Shown here piece after piece: positions 49,321-57,299 of a DNA stretch of 64,000 nt; position 1 is the stretch's first letter, and each line of letters opens with the position of its first letter. The DNA lies in contig NZ_JAHXZR010000002.1 in NCBI RefSeq assembly GCF_019740315.1, positions 188,001 to 252,000 of the forward strand, in the 5' to 3' direction. The notes beneath the pieces were generated by a model, which saw only the letters and a list, made by a program, of their open reading frames with translations, was not told where the DNA came from and did no database searches. Position numbers and translations under genes: made by a program. The stretch comes from Oceanobacter mangrovi. Its GTDB lineage: Bacteria; Pseudomonadota; Gammaproteobacteria; Pseudomonadales; Oceanobacteraceae.

Positions 49321-51362
49321 GTGCTTCCCTGAAGCAGCCGTTAGGCTTGCCCAGAGCCGCCTTGTTGTGGCTGTTGGGTTCCAGTCTGGCGGCCCTGTTG
49401 CCGCATTACAGTCATTTGCCCATTCTGGTGTGGGTTATTGCTGCTGCCATTGTTGGCTGGCGCTGGTTGATGTTCCGCGGTGTGCTGCCGTATCCGGGCA
49501 AGATTACCAAGGTGCTGGCGGTCACAGCCGTTGCCGGAGCTGTGGTTGCGGGTTTCAGTGGCCGCTACACACTGGAAAGTGCGACGGCGTTTTTTGTTGC
49601 CATGAGCCTGTTAAAGCTGCTGGAAATGCGCAATCAGCGGGATGGCTTTGTGGTGGTGTTTCTGGCCGCGTTTCTGCTGGCGGTGGGATTCCTGTTTGAA
49701 CAGGGCATTGGCTGGGGCCTGTTTGGCATTGTTGAACTCTGGTTGTTGCTGGCAACCCTGGTGGCCTTGCAGCTGGGCAGCAGCCAGCTGCCGATGTTTG
49801 CGGTGATTCATCGCCATACCAATCGTTTGATGCTTGTGTCACTGCCGGTAATGCTGGTGTTTTATCTGTTTTTCCCCCGTCTGGCGCCGCTCTGGACCTT
49901 TAACCTGCAGGCCGAAAAAGCCAAAACCGGTTTGAGTGAAACCATGTCGCCGGGGGATATCGCCTCGCTGAGTCAATCCGGTGAGCTGGCGTTTCGGGTG
50001 ACTTTTGATTCAGGCCAGCAGTTGCCACGACAGCAACTGTATTGGCGCGCCATGGTGCTGGATGAATATGACGGCCGCCGCTGGAGCTTTTCCCGCCGTG
50101 GCCGCGATGTTGACTGGTTTGGCAGCGGTAATGACTATCAGCCGTCAGACGCCGATACCGGTTACGAAATTATTCAGGAAGCGACCTCGGAGCGCTGGCT
50201 GTTTTCACTGCGTAACGGCGCGGCGCTGGAGCAGGGGATTGGTTACACCAGCACCGATTTGCTGGTCAGCCGTTTGCCGGTTTATCAGCGCAAACGCTAT
50301 CGCAGTGTTGCCCGGGCAACAGCGGCAAGCACACCAGCTTATTTGCCGCTGTCGCAGCGCCAGTTCAATCTGCAATTACCGGAGTCCGGTAATCCTAGGC
50401 TACGCCAGTGGGTGAGGGAGCAACTGGCCGCAGGTACACCACCAGAGCAGTTGATGAATAGTCTGCTTGAGCGCTTTCGCCAGAGTTTTGTTTATACCCT
50501 CAAGCCGCCAGTGTTGGGCGCTGATGATATTGACCAGTTTCTGTTTGATAGCCAGCGTGGCTTTTGTGCCCACTATGCCGGTGCTTTTGTTTACACCGCG
50601 CGGCTGGCCGGGATTCCGGCACGGGTCGTTGCAGGTTATCAGGGCGGCCAGTGGAACAGTACGGAAAATTATCTTTCAGTGCGCCAGTACGATGCTCATG
50701 CCTGGGCTGAGCTCTGGCGTGACGGCCAGGGCTGGGTGCGGGTTGATCCGACGGCGGCGGTTTCTCCGGCGCGTATCGAGCTGGGGCTGGAAGAAGCCAT
50801 GCGAGAAGAAGGCTCCTTTATGGAAGACTCGCTGATCAAGCCCGCGCAGTTGCGGCAGCTTGGCTGGTTGTATGAGCTGAGCATGAAAGTGGATTCGATC
50901 AATTATCTATGGCAACGCTGGGTGCTGTCTTATGACAAGTCTCGCCAGCAACAGCTGTTGCAGTCGTTTATGACTCGAAGCAGTTTTATGGATATGGTCT
51001 GGTGGCTGATTGCTGCTGTGCTGGCCGCCTTTGCTGTCATGACCTTGTTGATGGTGTTACGCGCACCGTCGCAAAAACAGTCACGTATCAAACAGCAGTG
51101 GGAAAAATTATTGTTGTTGGCCAGACATGCCGGGATCAACGCTGAAAGCGGCGCCAGTCCCTTGTCTGTCATTGCTCAGTTGCAGCAAAGCTACCCGGAT
51201 TTGAAAACCGAACTTGCGGTATTACAGCGCCGCTTTGATCAGCACCTGTATGCCCCTGATGGTGCCACTGCCGATACCGAACGCCAGCTGCTGTTACAAC
51301 TGAAACTATGCCAGCTCCTGATAAAACGCAGTAAGCCGGTGCAGTTTGAACCAGCCGTTTGA
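49317..51362 (+). CDS. TgpA-like transglutaminase membrane protein (DUF3488)
   Basis: 681 aa. N-terminal block of about six hydrophobic segments (1-190, DUF3488), a large periplasmic region with a transglutaminase core (about 395-480) and a final membrane helix (about 560-580) with a C-terminal cytoplasmic tail. The papain-like triad is visible: Cys in RGFCAHYAGAFVYTARLAG, His in DAHAWAELW, Asp in WVRVDPTAAV. TgpA of Pseudomonas has the same layout and is essential there; substrate unknown. ATG at 49317 overlaps the DUF58 stop. It ends 1 bp from the convergent gene at 51364. Confidence 0.9.
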   Translation: MSASLKQPLGLPRAALLWLLGSSLAALLPHYSHLPILVWVIAAAIVGWRWLMFRGVLPYPGKITKVLAVTAVAGAVVAGFSGRYTLESATAFFVAMSLLKLLEMRNQRDGFVVVFLAAFLLAVGFLFEQGIGWGLFGIVELWLLLATLVALQLGSSQLPMFAVIHRHTNRLMLVSLPVMLVFYLFFPRLAPLWTFNLQAEKAKTGLSETMSPGDIASLSQSGELAFRVTFDSGQQLPRQQLYWRAMVLDEYDGRRWSFSRRGRDVDWFGSGNDYQPSDADTGYEIIQEATSERWLFSLRNGAALEQGIGYTSTDLLVSRLPVYQRKRYRSVARATAASTPAYLPLSQRQFNLQLPESGNPRLRQWVREQLAAGTPPEQLMNSLLERFRQSFVYTLKPPVLGADDIDQFLFDSQRGFCAHYAGAFVYTARLAGIPARVVAGYQGGQWNSTENYLSVRQYDAHAWAELWRDGQGWVRVDPTAAVSPARIELGLEEAMREEGSFMEDSLIKPAQLRQLGWLYELSMKVDSINYLWQRWVLSYDKSRQQQLLQSFMTRSSFMDMVWWLIAAVLAAFAVMTLLMVLRAPSQKQSRIKQQWEKLLLLARHAGINAESGASPLSVIAQLQQSYPDLKTELAVLQRRFDQHLYAPDGATADTERQLLLQLKLCQLLIKRSKPVQFEPAV

Positions 51363-51363
51363 A

Positions 51364-52005
51364 TCAGTCATGTGGCCATGGGCAGAAACAACCGCTGCCC
51401 GCCACATTCACAAACGGCCCGTATTCGCCAGTGCTCATGCGACGTACGATATTGGGGAAAAAATCGTCGTTAGCGACACTGCACAAGGCTCCAAAACCAT
51501 AGGCACCGTAATAGCCCAGTGCGCCATCACTACGTAGCAACGCCAGCGCTGGTGAGACGGGTGGCTGAAAACCGGAAGCCGCCTTGATCAGCAAGATACG
51601 GTCGCCGTTCAGCTGCCGAAACTGTTGCAGCGTGGCTTCCGGCGTACCAGCCGGTGCGACCGCCACAATGCGTAATTGCTGCTGATCAAAGGCCTCTATC
51701 AGACCTTCAAAGTGACGTTTGCTGACCTGGTTGCAAAGACATTCCGGATTCCAGAAATGCAGTAAGGTAACCGTGTTGGTATTGGTTGGGGCGGGTATCT
51801 GATCCAGCAATTGCTGTAGTCCCTGCTCAACCTGCAGGGCGTTAGGCGGCGCTGAATCGGCCGCCAGAAATGGTCTTACTACCTGAGCCTGAAACCACCA
51901 CAAGGCGATCCCGGTGCCCGCCAGCCATAACGCGACGACCAGGCCAAGAACCAGATTACGATGATGGGCTAGAGGGCCGGGACGGGATTGGCTTGATGTA
52001 CTCAT
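51364..52005 (-). CDS. Membrane-anchored thioredoxin-fold protein with CxC motifs
   Basis: 213 aa. One membrane helix at about 18-38 (LVLGLVVALWLAGTGIALWWF) with a basic N-terminus, so the rest is periplasmic. The strand-then-motif pattern TVTLLHFWNPECLCNQVSKRHFEGL at about 78-102 looks like a thioredoxin/AhpC fold in which the usual CxxC is replaced by C89-x-C91. Later parts (RIVAVAPAGTPEATLQQFRQLNG; ALLRSDGALGYYGAYGFG) fit the rest of the fold. The C-terminus carries a second pair C206-x-C208 (GSGCFCPWPHD) and one more Cys near 172. Resembles the DUF6436 group. It is divergent from the thioredoxin-TPR gene 91 bp away. Function unknown; redox or metal handling is inference. Confidence 0.7.
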   Translation of the reverse strand: MSTSSQSRPGPLAHHRNLVLGLVVALWLAGTGIALWWFQAQVVRPFLAADSAPPNALQVEQGLQQLLDQIPAPTNTNTVTLLHFWNPECLCNQVSKRHFEGLIEAFDQQQLRIVAVAPAGTPEATLQQFRQLNGDRILLIKAASGFQPPVSPALALLRSDGALGYYGAYGFGALCSVANDDFFPNIVRRMSTGEYGPFVNVAGSGCFCPWPHD

Positions 52006-52096
52006 GGAACTCTGTTTGGCTGATCAGGTTGGCGATGCGCTGGAAAGCGTCAGGGCCAGAGTGTAACCTGCCTTTCCCCGTATACGACACCGTTTG

Positions 52097-52987
52097 ATGA
52101 TTGATCCAAGGCTCACTCCCGACGATTTGCTGATGCAAATCCAGCAGCAATCCCGCCAACAACTGGTGCTGGTGGACTTCCAGGCCAGCTGGTGCTCGCC
52201 CTGTCGTGCCTTGTTGCCGGTGCTGGAAAAGCTGCAGCGGGAATTTGCCTCCCAGCTGTTGCTGGTCACTATCGACGCCGACCAGCATCCCGATCTGATG
52301 AGCCTGATGGCGGTTCGTGGCCTGCCGTCGGTGTTGCTGTATTTGCATGGTCGTGAAATCAACCGCTTTACCAAAGCCTTGCCTGAAAGCCAGATTCGCC
52401 AGCTGCTGGCACCCTATGTGAAAGCTCCGGAAGCCGAATTGAAACAGCAGGCAGAGGCGCTGTTTCAGCAATCTCAATGGCTGGCCGGGCTGCAGAAGCT
52501 CGAGCAGGTACTGCAACTGCCGACCGCCAACGCCCGTGATATGGCGCGTTATTGTCAGCGCCTGATGGACGCTATGGCACATCATCCGGAACTGCGGGAA
52601 CGTTTGCCGCAACTGCTGGATAATATTCCGGCTGACTGGCAACGCGACCCGCAGATGCAACATGCGATTTCGCGCTGGCATTTACTGGCGCAGTCGCCCT
52701 GTGATCTGGCTCGGTTGAAACAGAATTTTCGCAGTCATCCAGGCCCGCAAAACCGGCTGGCACTGGCTCAGGGGCTGGCGGCTGCGGAACAGTATGATCA
52801 GGCGTTGAAACTGCTGTTAGGTTTGCTGCGTCGTCCTTGTCCGGACGAAGTCTTTGAAGCGGGCAAACAGTTGCTGATCGAGTTGATTAATACCTTGCCG
52901 GATCGTGGTTTGGCCAATCAATATCGGCGTGAGTGGTTCAGCTATTTACGTAGTCGAGAGCTGTCTGAAGACCCGGATCAAGCCTGA
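52097..52987 (+). CDS. Thioredoxin-TPR protein, CnoX/YbbN-like
   Basis: 296 aa: an N-terminal thioredoxin domain (about 1-110, LVLVDFQASWCSPCRALLPVLEKL) followed by TPR-like helical repeats, the CnoX/YbbN layout. E. coli CnoX has lost the first cysteine of the motif (SxxC) and works as a chlorine-activated chaperone that hands clients to GroEL; this protein keeps both cysteines (C-S-P-C), so it may also be an active reductase. GLPSVLLYLHGREINRFTKALPE holds the cis-proline loop. No signal peptide, so cytoplasmic. ATG at 52097 is taken over the TTG one codon earlier. Divergent from the CxC protein. Confidence 0.85.
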   Translation: MIDPRLTPDDLLMQIQQQSRQQLVLVDFQASWCSPCRALLPVLEKLQREFASQLLLVTIDADQHPDLMSLMAVRGLPSVLLYLHGREINRFTKALPESQIRQLLAPYVKAPEAELKQQAEALFQQSQWLAGLQKLEQVLQLPTANARDMARYCQRLMDAMAHHPELRERLPQLLDNIPADWQRDPQMQHAISRWHLLAQSPCDLARLKQNFRSHPGPQNRLALAQGLAAAEQYDQALKLLLGLLRRPCPDEVFEAGKQLLIELINTLPDRGLANQYRREWFSYLRSRELSEDPDQA

Positions 52988-53073
52988 AAAGCGGCTCATT
53001 GGTCATACAAGTGGTCGAAAAGTACTGGTTCCAATCTACATAACAAGCCAGTTATACGGTGCTTTTTTCAAAT

Positions 53074-53087
53074 TTGATCTTCATCAA
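53074..53087. promoter_or_regulatory. FNR/Anr-type binding site before the bacteriohemerythrin gene
   Basis: TTGAT-CTTC-ATCAA is a perfect match to the FNR/Anr consensus TTGAT-N4-ATCAA. A possible -10 (TAGCAT, 53109-53114) puts the start near 53121 and the box centre near -41, the class II activating position. Confidence 0.75.
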
Positions 53088-53142
53088 GCTTTTCAAAAAA
53101 TCCGTCGATAGCATCGGTCCTTCGTTAAACAGGAGATGACTC

Positions 53143-53610
53143 ATGGCTTATTTCGAATGGAACACTTCGTACGATATTGGCGTAGACATTATCGACAGTC
53201 AGCATCGCCGTATCGCCGACTATGTGAACGGTCTTGATGAAGCCATCAAGTCGGATGACAAGGCTGCCGTTTTTGATCTGATGGAATTATTGAAGGACTA
53301 CACCTTCGATCACTTCGCCTTTGAGGAGCAATTGATGGAGCGGGCAGGTTATCCCTTGCTGGATGCCCACCTGGTGGTGCATCAGCGCTTCAGGGCCAAG
53401 GTCAACGATTTCGAATACGCCCTGCGCTCCGGAGACGACCCAATAGGCGTTGCCCGCAAGATCCGTAATGAACTGACCCGCTGGCTGATTCAGCATATTC
53501 AGCACGAAGACCAGAACTACGCTGCGGTGGTTCGCAAGGCATTGAAAAAAGAAAGCAGCTGGGTTTCGGCGGCACTGACTCGTATTTTTGGCACCGAGAC
53601 CCGGGTTTGA
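53143..53610 (+). CDS. Bacteriohemerythrin
   Basis: Di-iron oxygen-binding protein, 155 aa, cytoplasmic four-helix bundle. All seven ligands are visible: H21, H57, E61, H76, H80, H118 and D123 (in DSQHRR, DHFAFEE, DAHLVVHQ, and IQHIQHEDQ). Single-domain versions supply oxygen to oxygenases, buffer oxygen or act in aerotaxis. ATG at 53143 has AGGAG 7 nt upstream. A perfect FNR/Anr box lies 56 nt upstream of the start, so expression is probably raised at low oxygen. Single gene. Confidence 0.94.
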   Translation: MAYFEWNTSYDIGVDIIDSQHRRIADYVNGLDEAIKSDDKAAVFDLMELLKDYTFDHFAFEEQLMERAGYPLLDAHLVVHQRFRAKVNDFEYALRSGDDPIGVARKIRNELTRWLIQHIQHEDQNYAAVVRKALKKESSWVSAALTRIFGTETRV

Positions 53611-53666
53611 GCTGGCTGTTCTGAAGAAAGAACACTGGGTTCAGCCTGTCTGATGAGACCTTCGCT

Positions 53667-53689
53667 GCTGCCAAGGTATACTTGGCAGC
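53667..53689. promoter_or_regulatory. Palindrome over a candidate -10 of the tas-like gene
   Basis: GCTGCCAAG-GTATA-CTTGGCAGC: perfect 9-bp arms, 5-bp centre. It contains TATACT (53677-53682), a good -10; start would be near 53689, 20 nt before the ATG. Could be an operator or, if transcribed, a hairpin. Confidence 0.45.
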
Positions 53690-53708
53690 TCAATAAACGG
53701 AGGTAACG

Positions 53709-54746
53709 ATGGAAAAGCGTCCACTCGGCAACACCGATCTGCAGGTCACCAAATTGTGTCTTGGTACCATGACCTGGGGTGAACAGAACACCGAGGCAGA
53801 AGCCCATGAGCAAATGGACTATGCCGTAGCCGCAGGCATCAACTTCTTTGATGTCGCAGAAATGTACCCCGTGCCACCCAAGCCAGAAACCCAGGGCCGT
53901 ACCGAAGAATGTATTGGCAGCTGGTTTGCCAGGACCGGCAAGCGCCAGGACATTATTCTGGCGACCAAGGTGGCTGGCCCATCCTTTGGTGGCAGTCATA
54001 TTCGCGGCGGCTCACGCCTGAATCGTGAACATATCAACCTGGCGATTGATTCAAGCCTGCGTCGCCTGCAAACCGACTATGTTGATTTGTACCAGCTGCA
54101 CTGGCCGGAACGTAATACCAACTTCTTTGGCAAGCTGGGGTATCAGCATCAGCAGGATGGCGATATCACGCCGATTGAGGAAACCCTCGAAGTGCTGCAC
54201 GAGCTGATCAAGCAGGGCAAGATTCGCCACTACGGTCTCTCTAACGAAACGCCATGGGGCACCATGAAATTTATTGCCGAAGCCAAACGCATCGGCATGC
54301 CAGCCCCGGTTTCGGTACAGAATCCCTACAACCTGCTGAATCGCAGCTATGAAGTTGGCATGGCCGAAGTGTCTATCCGGGAGCAATGTGGTTTGCTGGC
54401 CTATTCTCCGCTGGCATTTGGCGTGCTGACGGGTAAATACCTTAACGGTCAAAAACCTCCCAAAGGCCGTTTGACCCTGTTCGAACGCTTCCAGCGTTAT
54501 AACGGCGAACTGGCCGACAAAGCTGCTTCCCAATACGCCGAATTGGCTCAACAGGCGGGCATCAGCCCGGCGACATTGGCAATGGCGTTTGTCACCCAGC
54601 AACCGTTCGTTACCAGTAATATTCTTGGTGCCACCACCATGGAACAGCTGAAAGAAAATATCGACTCAGCGGCGGTAGAATTGAGTCAGGAGCTGATTGA
54701 CGGTATTAACGGCATTCACGCTGTTATTTCCAATCCATGTCCTTGA
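53709..54746 (+). CDS. tas: NADP(H)-dependent aldo/keto reductase, Tas-like
   Basis: 345 aa (E. coli Tas 346). Aldo/keto reductase TIM barrel. MEKRPLGNTDLQVTKLCLGTMTWGEQNTEAEAHEQMDYA (in successive parts) and AEMYPVPPKPETQGRTEECIGSWF match Tas closely. Catalytic tetrad: Asp and Tyr in FFDVAEMYPV, Lys in LATKVAG, His in YQLHWPERNT. Tas suppresses tyrosine auxotrophy in starved E. coli; its physiological substrate is unknown. ATG at 53709 has GGAGG 7 nt upstream. Confidence 0.9.
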   Translation: MEKRPLGNTDLQVTKLCLGTMTWGEQNTEAEAHEQMDYAVAAGINFFDVAEMYPVPPKPETQGRTEECIGSWFARTGKRQDIILATKVAGPSFGGSHIRGGSRLNREHINLAIDSSLRRLQTDYVDLYQLHWPERNTNFFGKLGYQHQQDGDITPIEETLEVLHELIKQGKIRHYGLSNETPWGTMKFIAEAKRIGMPAPVSVQNPYNLLNRSYEVGMAEVSIREQCGLLAYSPLAFGVLTGKYLNGQKPPKGRLTLFERFQRYNGELADKAASQYAELAQQAGISPATLAMAFVTQQPFVTSNILGATTMEQLKENIDSAAVELSQELIDGINGIHAVISNPCP

Positions 54747-54763
54747 TTGGATCGTCTGATAGC

Positions 54764-54789
54764 GCACAGCAGCTGTCGAAGTGCTGTGC
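54764..54789 (+). other. Hairpin between tas and the CWC gene
   Basis: 8-bp inverted repeat GCACAGCA/TGCTGTGC with 10-nt loop, followed by TCTGTTA; a weak terminator candidate for the tas-like gene. Confidence 0.4.
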
Positions 54790-54825
54790 TCTGTTATAGG
54801 TTCATGGAAATATCAGGAAGCCACT

Positions 54826-55056
54826 TTGACTGAACAACCAATAGCAATTGATCCATTGGTTTGCCCGCTCTGCGGTCAAGCCAATTCCTGCGTCAACCTG
54901 GCTGAAAAAGACGTCAGCAAATCCTGTTGGTGTAATGACCCGGCGCTCACGTTCCCGGAGGCTCTGCTGGCCCAAATTCCTCCCGAGCAACGCCGTAAGG
55001 CCTGTGTTTGCAAGGCTTGTGTTCAGGCGTTTTTAAACAAAAATACGCGGCACTAA
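54826..55056 (+). CDS. Cysteine-rich CWC family protein
   Basis: 76 aa, soluble, with eight cysteines: C13, C16, C22, C34, C36, C60, C62, C65. LVCPLCGQANSCVN, CWCNDP and CVCKACV are the signature of the small Cysteine-rich CWC family, probably zinc-binding. The family's function is unknown. Start: TTG at 54826 has AGGAAG 5 nt upstream and gives MTEQPIAIDPLVCPLCG; a GTG at 54781 would start inside a hairpin. Not likely to be a chance ORF because the cysteine pattern is intact. Confidence 0.8.
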   Translation: MTEQPIAIDPLVCPLCGQANSCVNLAEKDVSKSCWCNDPALTFPEALLAQIPPEQRRKACVCKACVQAFLNKNTRH

Positions 55057-55101
55057 AAGTCGTCGGGACTGATGATTTTCTTGCGGTTCCTGGTTGTGGC
55101 A

Positions 55102-56523
55102 TCAGGGCATAGCTGAAGAGGCTGATGTTCGTTGGCAGATAACTCGTAGTCGAATCGTTAACGCGATTGCTGCACAGCTCAGCCCGATAATCAGACCGGT
55201 CCAGAAGCCCTGGGCGCCAGCAGCGGGAATATCCAGTGCTGTAATGCCGTGGAAGGCCAGCAGGTAACCGCTGCCCATACCTAACGGCCAATAGGCGATA
55301 AAAGTAATCAACATCACCACAAAGGTATCGTGATAGGCACGCAGGGCACCGGCAGCGGCGACCTGGGTGGCGTCAGACAGTTGAAATACAGCGGCATATA
55401 ACAACAAGCTGGCAGCCAGTTGCACAACCTGGTGATCCGGCGAATAAAGGGTTGCGATTGGTGTCGCCAGGAAAGTGATCAGTAAGGCGTTCACGACTGC
55501 CAGCGCAAGATTCAGCCGGACTCCCAACCATGACGCCTGTTTGGCGCTCTGAGGATCATCACTGCCCAGGTAATGGCCAACGCGCACGGTGAGTGACATT
55601 CCCAGACTGAGCGGCACCATAAATGTTAATGACGAAACATTGATCGCGACCTGGTGGCCAGCAACAACAACTGGCCCGAGATCTGTCAGGAATAAAGCGA
55701 CGGTGGTAAACAAACTCACTTCAAAGAAAATGGCCAGACCTATCGGAACGCCAATACGCAAAAGTTTGCGAACCTGGGCAAAGTCCGGCTGCAGGCAGCG
55801 TTTTACCAGCGCATAGTGCGCCGGAATCCGGTGTTTACGGGTATTGCGGGCCATTGCGAAGGCCATGCCGACAAACACCAGACTGCTGGCAATCCCACAT
55901 CCCACACCTCCCATTTCCGGCAGGCCAAACCAGCCGTACACAAAAACAGCATTGAGCGGGATGTTGGCCAGCAGGCCGATGAGCATGACACCGGTCACAT
56001 GAATGGGCTGATTCAGTGCTTCGGCGTAATAACGGTAGGCCAGGAAGACACCTACGGCAGGGAAGCCAAGTGCAATGGCCAGCAGATAGTCAGCCGAAAT
56101 CCGTGCAGTAACCGGGTCATCAATCAGCCAGTTAACGAAGCTGGCTCCGAGCCACAGCAGAATCCCCGCCAGAATCCCCGCGATCAGGCCAACAAACAGG
56201 GTCGTTGCCAGCAAATCAGGTAAGGCACTGGCACCCGAACGCTGGCCGGATGGTTTGTTGATTGCAGCATTCAGATTGGCGGCCAGTGGTGACACCGCAA
56301 CCAAAATGCCCGCCAGAAACAGCCATACCGGCAGCCACACGGAAGTCCCAACCGCTACGGCGGCCAGATCCCGGGTGCTGACGTGGCCGGACATCAAGGT
56401 ATCGATGGTCCCCATGCCGATTTGAGCCAGCTGGGTTGCCAGAATCGGCAGCATCAGCCGAAACAGGGCCTTGCGTTCGCGCTTGGTAAAAGAGGGGCTG
56501 GCGGTTGAAACAGATGTGGTCAC
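55102..56523 (-). CDS. MATE-family multidrug efflux transporter (NorM-like)
   Basis: 473 aa with twelve hydrophobic segments in two related halves. Typical stretches: ALFRLMLPILATQLAQIGMGTIDTLMSGHVSTRDLAAVAVG at the start, YRYYAEALNQPIHVTG in the middle and VGHYLGSDDPQSAKQASW after the seventh helix; two MatE domains. Exports cationic drugs in exchange for Na+ or H+. Start taken as GTG at 56523, since the ORF continues to 56676 only through residues that overlap the epmC promoter area and do not resemble the family. Divergent from epmC. Confidence 0.88.
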   Translation of the reverse strand: MTTSVSTASPSFTKRERKALFRLMLPILATQLAQIGMGTIDTLMSGHVSTRDLAAVAVGTSVWLPVWLFLAGILVAVSPLAANLNAAINKPSGQRSGASALPDLLATTLFVGLIAGILAGILLWLGASFVNWLIDDPVTARISADYLLAIALGFPAVGVFLAYRYYAEALNQPIHVTGVMLIGLLANIPLNAVFVYGWFGLPEMGGVGCGIASSLVFVGMAFAMARNTRKHRIPAHYALVKRCLQPDFAQVRKLLRIGVPIGLAIFFEVSLFTTVALFLTDLGPVVVAGHQVAINVSSLTFMVPLSLGMSLTVRVGHYLGSDDPQSAKQASWLGVRLNLALAVVNALLITFLATPIATLYSPDHQVVQLAASLLLYAAVFQLSDATQVAAAGALRAYHDTFVVMLITFIAYWPLGMGSGYLLAFHGITALDIPAAGAQGFWTGLIIGLSCAAIALTIRLRVICQRTSASSAMP

Positions 56524-56650
56524 AGGGTTTTCGCAAGGTTGGCAGGAATGGATTGAACAGGCGCTGCATTGTGCCGATGCGGCCGCGAAAAACCAACCAC
56601 TGTTGACAAGCCGGTCAGGTTTTTGTGGCCATGCCAACATGGCAGACTGG

Positions 56651-56659
56651 TGATATACT
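56651..56659 (+). promoter_or_regulatory. Candidate extended -10 promoter of epmC
   Basis: TGATATACT: TG-n-TATACT extended -10. Start would be near 56666, which supports a coding start at 56670 or later. Confidence 0.45.
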
Positions 56660-56684
56660 CGCCAACCCTTTGGCAAGTATTCGC

Positions 56685-57287
56685 GTGTTGTTCTTGACTA
56701 GTCAGTTTTCGCCTGTTGCTGCAACTGCCGTATCGGCAGAGAGTCTGGACCCTGATGATCTGATTCAGGTGTTTGACCAATTGTTTGCCTGTATCGAAAA
56801 CACCCGCCTGATAGCCGGAGATGACGAACCCATCTATTTGCCAGCCGATGACCAGCACGACTACCACAGGGTGGTCTTCGCCCATGGCTTTTACGAGTCT
56901 GCGCTGCATGAAATTGCCCATTGGTGTATTGCCGGCAAGCAGCGTCGTCAGCTGGTGGACTTTGGCTACTGGTATGAGCCAGATGGCCGTTCGGCAGAAC
57001 TGCAACGCGAATTCGAGCAGGTAGAAATCAAACCACAGGCGGTTGAGTGGCTATTGTCCGAAGCCTGTGGTCGCAAGTTTCATATCAGTACAGACAATCT
57101 GGACGGTGATCCCGCGGAAGTAGAGGCGGGCCGCCGACAATTTGCCTTTAATGTATGGCAGCAGGCCCGGGTTTACCTGCAGCAGGGCTTGCCCCCGCGT
57201 GCAGAAGTATTAAAACAGGCGTTACTTGATTATTATCAGCGCCACGACGTTTATTCCGCCGATCTGTTTGTGCTGGAAAGACTCTGA
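56685..57287 (+). CDS. epmC: Elongation factor P hydroxylase
   Basis: Hydroxylates the beta-lysyl-lysine of elongation factor P as last step of its modification (YfcM/EpmC). About 200 aa. Matches E. coli EpmC along its length: NTRLIAGDDEPIYLPADDQ, YHRVVFAHGFYESALHEIAHWCIAGKQRR (metal ligands in HEIAH), LVDFGYWYEPDGRSAELQ and VEIKPQAVEWL. The start is uncertain: GTG at 56685 is chosen because homologues begin near SLDPDDLIQVF and a promoter lies at 56651-56659; TTG 56670 and GTG 56625 are in frame. Twelve bp before the helicase gene, so probably co-transcribed. epmA, epmB and efp are not in the window. Confidence 0.88.
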   Translation: MLFLTSQFSPVAATAVSAESLDPDDLIQVFDQLFACIENTRLIAGDDEPIYLPADDQHDYHRVVFAHGFYESALHEIAHWCIAGKQRRQLVDFGYWYEPDGRSAELQREFEQVEIKPQAVEWLLSEACGRKFHISTDNLDGDPAEVEAGRRQFAFNVWQQARVYLQQGLPPRAEVLKQALLDYYQRHDVYSADLFVLERL

Positions 57288-57299
57288 CTGGAGACACTT

